From Acidimicrobiaceae bacterium (lineage in GTDB: Bacteria > Actinomycetota > Acidimicrobiia > Acidimicrobiales > Aldehydirespiratoraceae): DNA of 50,589 bases. The notes beneath the pieces are model-generated. The model worked only from the letters and a program-made list of their open reading frames with translations, did not search any database and was not told the DNA's origin. The DNA is taken from assembly GCA_009845995.1 (NCBI GenBank), contig VXYK01000003.1, positions 1-50,589 of the forward strand. Direction: 5' to 3'. Numbering within the stretch: the first letter of the stretch is position 1; each line of letters begins with the position of its first letter. The position numbers were made by a program, and so were the translations under genes. Below are positions 48,659 through 50,589 of the stretch, piece after piece.

Positions 48659-48741
48659 ATTCCCTCGAGCCAATTTCAGAAGATGGGGCAAAAGCTCGTC
48701 AAGGACGTACAGAAAGACGCGAATTGAGCCTCTAGGCGCTG

Positions 48742-48759
48742 ATGTTCTTCGTAGAACAT
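48742..48759. promoter_or_regulatory. Inverted repeat ATGTTCT-TCGT-AGAACAT
   Basis: Perfect 7-bp arms around a 4-nt loop, 136 nt before the methyltransferase start. Could be an operator or a transcript hairpin. No controller gene is visible. Confidence 0.35.
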
Positions 48760-48772
48760 GGACCTTCGCACT

Positions 48773-48797
48773 GTTGATCGCCTCTGGTGGGATCAAC
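48773..48797. promoter_or_regulatory. Inverted repeat GTTGATC-N11-GATCAAC
   Basis: Perfect 7-bp arms (48773-48779 and 48791-48797), spacing typical of dimeric repressor sites, within the 300-nt leader of the methyltransferase gene. Function unknown. Confidence 0.35.
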
Positions 48798-48894
48798 ATA
48801 CCGACGTGAGCTGGTGTCACACCCTCGGCATATCTTGTGGTTGTACAGTAACCCCAGGGCTTGGCAGTCCGTTCCTAGAAGAGGCAGACGAACC

Positions 48895-50028
48895 ATGAGC
48901 GCAGACACAGACGTGGATAGTCCCGCCCGCTCAGCGTCCGAGACCGCAACGCAAAACGGTTTCGCTCCTCCTCAGCGCTCTCACACAGATGAACCGAGGC
49001 GTGAACGGTCTGGTGGTGAATCGGATCCGCCAGAGCAACCGGCTCATCACGCGACCGCCGCGGAGTTTTTCGCGGGTATGGGTTTGATGCGAGCTGGGCT
49101 CGAGCGGGTCGGTGTCAGCACGGTGTTCGCCAACGACAATGACTCCACCAAGGCTGCGTTGTACCGAGCCAATTGGGGAGACGATGTGCTAACGGTGGAT
49201 GACATTCGGAACCTCACTGGTGACGACATCCCCGACGCTGATATCGCAACTGCTTCCTTCCCTTGCGTGGATATGTCATTGGCAGGCAATTTAGCGGGAC
49301 TCGACGGAGAACAATCTGGGCTGATCACCGAGTTCTGTCGCATACTCGCAGAGATGGGGGCGCGTCGGCCCCGCGCAGTAATCGTGGAAAACGTGCCGGG
49401 ATTCAAGACCGTCAACGAGGGGCGGGACTTCGCGCAGGTTGTCGAGATGCTTCGCTCGCTCGGCTATTCGGTGGATTCCGTCGTAGTAAACGCTTCGGCA
49501 TTCGTGCCCCAGAGTCGTGCCAGGGTGTTCCTTCTCGGGACGCTGGGACCACGGCCCGCGCTGCCCGAACCCCCAAACCAGGCCGGGCCGTTGCGGCTGG
49601 TTGACATTGCCGGTGCTGATGGTGATTGGTGGCCTCCAGATCGGCGCGACTCGTTCTTGGATTCGCTTTCACCGTTACAACGTAAGCGGGTCGATGCGTG
49701 GCGGAGTGATTCTCGGATTAGGTGCCTCGGTGCGTATCGGCGTACGCGCGACGGGCGAGCGGTTTGGGAGGTGCGGAGTGACGAGATCGCAGGAGCCCTC
49801 CGGACAACTAAAGGTGGATCGTCTCGTCAAGCGCTGGTGCGGGTAGGACAAGGCAACTTCGATGTGAGATGGATGGGTGTCGACGAGTACGCACGTCTCC
49901 AGGGGGCTGCGAACTTGCACTACGACGCCGTGTCAGAGCGACAGGCTATGTTCGCTCTAGGCGACGCGGTGTGCGTACCGGTCATTGAATGGCTGGGTCA
50001 TAACTGGCTGACGAGGCTTGCCGCTTGA
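48895..50028 (+). CDS. DNA (cytosine-5) methyltransferase
   Basis: 377 residues from ATG 48895 (longer frame from 48787 lacks support; GAAGAGG precedes 48895). C5-MTase motifs: I AAEFFAGMGLMRAGLE (SAM binding), IV SFPCVDMSLAG with the catalytic C124, VI VIVENVPGF, VIII QSRARVFLLG, and X FALGDAVCVPVIEWLG. A 50-residue polar N-terminal tail precedes motif I. The target recognition region lies about 235-320, divergent as usual. It overlaps the start of the GIY-YIG gene by 4 nt; together they look like a type II restriction-modification system. Confidence 0.93.
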   Translation: MSADTDVDSPARSASETATQNGFAPPQRSHTDEPRRERSGGESDPPEQPAHHATAAEFFAGMGLMRAGLERVGVSTVFANDNDSTKAALYRANWGDDVLTVDDIRNLTGDDIPDADIATASFPCVDMSLAGNLAGLDGEQSGLITEFCRILAEMGARRPRAVIVENVPGFKTVNEGRDFAQVVEMLRSLGYSVDSVVVNASAFVPQSRARVFLLGTLGPRPALPEPPNQAGPLRLVDIAGADGDWWPPDRRDSFLDSLSPLQRKRVDAWRSDSRIRCLGAYRRTRDGRAVWEVRSDEIAGALRTTKGGSSRQALVRVGQGNFDVRWMGVDEYARLQGAANLHYDAVSERQAMFALGDAVCVPVIEWLGHNWLTRLAA

Positions 50029-50589
50029 GTTCAAACTCCTCCCCCGAAGTCGATGCCCTATACGCCGGGGTGACGCGCTTGCTCAATCTTCCCGACAGTT
50101 CCGGCCGCAAGGTCGGTGACTGTACCCGAGGTGTGTATCTGTTCATCGACTACGACGGCGAACCGATCTATGTCGGTCAAACCACCGAGAAGCTCCGTAC
50201 CCGTATTCGCCGCCACCTCACGAACCAACGGACCGACGCTGTGGCCATGCGAGTGCTCGACCCCTTCGAGGTTGCAGAGGTGGAGATGTGGCCGTTTTGG
50301 GAACTCGAAGGCAAAGACGTAGGCGACCAACTCGACCGAGCTGAGTTCACCGTCTACCAAAACGCTCTCGACAAGTCGAAGTTCGGCGCGATCCTTAACG
50401 AAGGAGAAATCGCGAATACCGAACTGGTCGAGTTGCCACCGTCGGTTAACGGCTCGATCCTTCCACTGGAGGCTCGCAAACTGCGCGAGCATCCAGATCT
50501 TCGTTTGGCTCTTAGCCTGGATCCACCGGTGGGTTTGGGTGTGGTGGGTGTGGCGCGTTCACTAGAAAGGCCTCCTGACATGGGAGAAT
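50025..50589 (+). CDS. GIY-YIG nuclease, probable type II restriction enzyme (truncated by window)
   Basis: Starts at TTG 50025 within the methyltransferase stop and stays open to the window edge (188 residues seen). The GIY-YIG signature is RGVYLFIDYDGEPIYVGQT (G36-Y38, Y49-G51), with Arg residues in KLRTRIRRHL and a candidate catalytic Glu in LDRAEFTVYQN. Enzymes of this fold partnered with C5 methyltransferases include Eco29kI (CCGCGG). Size so far is near that of such enzymes, but the recognition sequence cannot be inferred. The minus-strand frame here is only a shadow. Confidence 0.85.
   Translation, partial: MSSNSSPEVDALYAGVTRLLNLPDSSGRKVGDCTRGVYLFIDYDGEPIYVGQTTEKLRTRIRRHLTNQRTDAVAMRVLDPFEVAEVEMWPFWELEGKDVGDQLDRAEFTVYQNALDKSKFGAILNEGEIANTELVELPPSVNGSILPLEARKLREHPDLRLALSLDPPVGLGVVGVARSLERPPDMGE

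Overview
The window is high-GC bacterial DNA from an actinobacterium (Actinomycetota). The strongest markers are a dnaK-grpE-dnaJ-hspR operon with an HspR-type operator candidate and an mshC gene (mycothiol cysteine ligase), both characteristic of that phylum. Moderate GC, many GTG/TTG starts and short intergenic hairpin repeats would fit an uncultured Acidimicrobiia-type genome, but that finer placement is a guess. Genes are dense, with 4-nt overlaps in many operons, and large antisense open frames are shadows of high GC at third codon positions.

Layout. (1) 1-1170: three consecutive small exported or membrane proteins of unknown function. (2) 1254-6271: gpmA (minus), then the heat-shock operon dnaK, grpE, dnaJ, hspR, whose leader is crowded with hairpin repeats and a HAIR-like inverted repeat. 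(3) 6333-12827: aldo/keto reductase, aminoglycoside-phosphotransferase-like kinase, an internally duplicated protein of unknown family, an F420/FMN split-barrel protein, and cysteine dioxygenase divergent from a SulP-STAS anion transporter. (4) 12888-15712: a decaying stretch with a frameshifted quinone reductase, a broken sulfite-oxidase-like gene and a kinase homologue that has lost catalytic residues. (5) 15884-21074: an NCS2 permease fused to a degenerate GHKL-type domain, then a tight operon of alpha/beta hydrolase, Sfp-type phosphopantetheinyl transferase and phytanoyl-CoA-dioxygenase-like protein, followed by a 3'-truncated phosphodiesterase. (6) 21005-23339: an accessory or decayed region around tRNA-Arg(CCT): gene fragments, an HTH gene with an in-frame TGA, a PIN/ribbon-helix-helix toxin-antitoxin pair and an internally deleted SDR. 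(7) 23398-31105: M16 peptidase lipoprotein, mshC, cysS, a membrane-anchored PQQ-type propeller protein and a small HExxH protein. (8) 31099-37876: 3-hydroxyacyl-CoA dehydrogenase, cyclophilin, a zinc-ribbon protein with tandem repeats, MBL hydrolase, SDR, msrA and a GH3 glycosidase. (9) 37985-44259: a gene remnant, a Fic protein with an AbiEi-like N-terminus, N-acyl-D-amino-acid deacylase-type amidohydrolase, serine hydrolase, and an SPFH protein with an Arc-type partner behind an 18-nt perfect palindrome. (10) 44268-50589: ybdK-type ligase, SDR, lysC, an anti-sigma-like protein, orn, and a DNA C5-methyltransferase overlapping a GIY-YIG nuclease that runs off the end.

Themes. Thiol and sulfur chemistry recurs (cysteine dioxygenase, SulP, broken sulfite oxidase, MshC, CysS, MsrA, YbdK). 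Two dispersed hairpin-repeat families link distant sites in the window. The items most worth follow-up are the NCS2-GHKL fusion, the AbiEi-like/Fic fusion with its own inhibitory motif, the methyltransferase/GIY-YIG pair, the SPFH-Arc unit and the repeat families. No CRISPR array, rRNA or intact transposase was seen.
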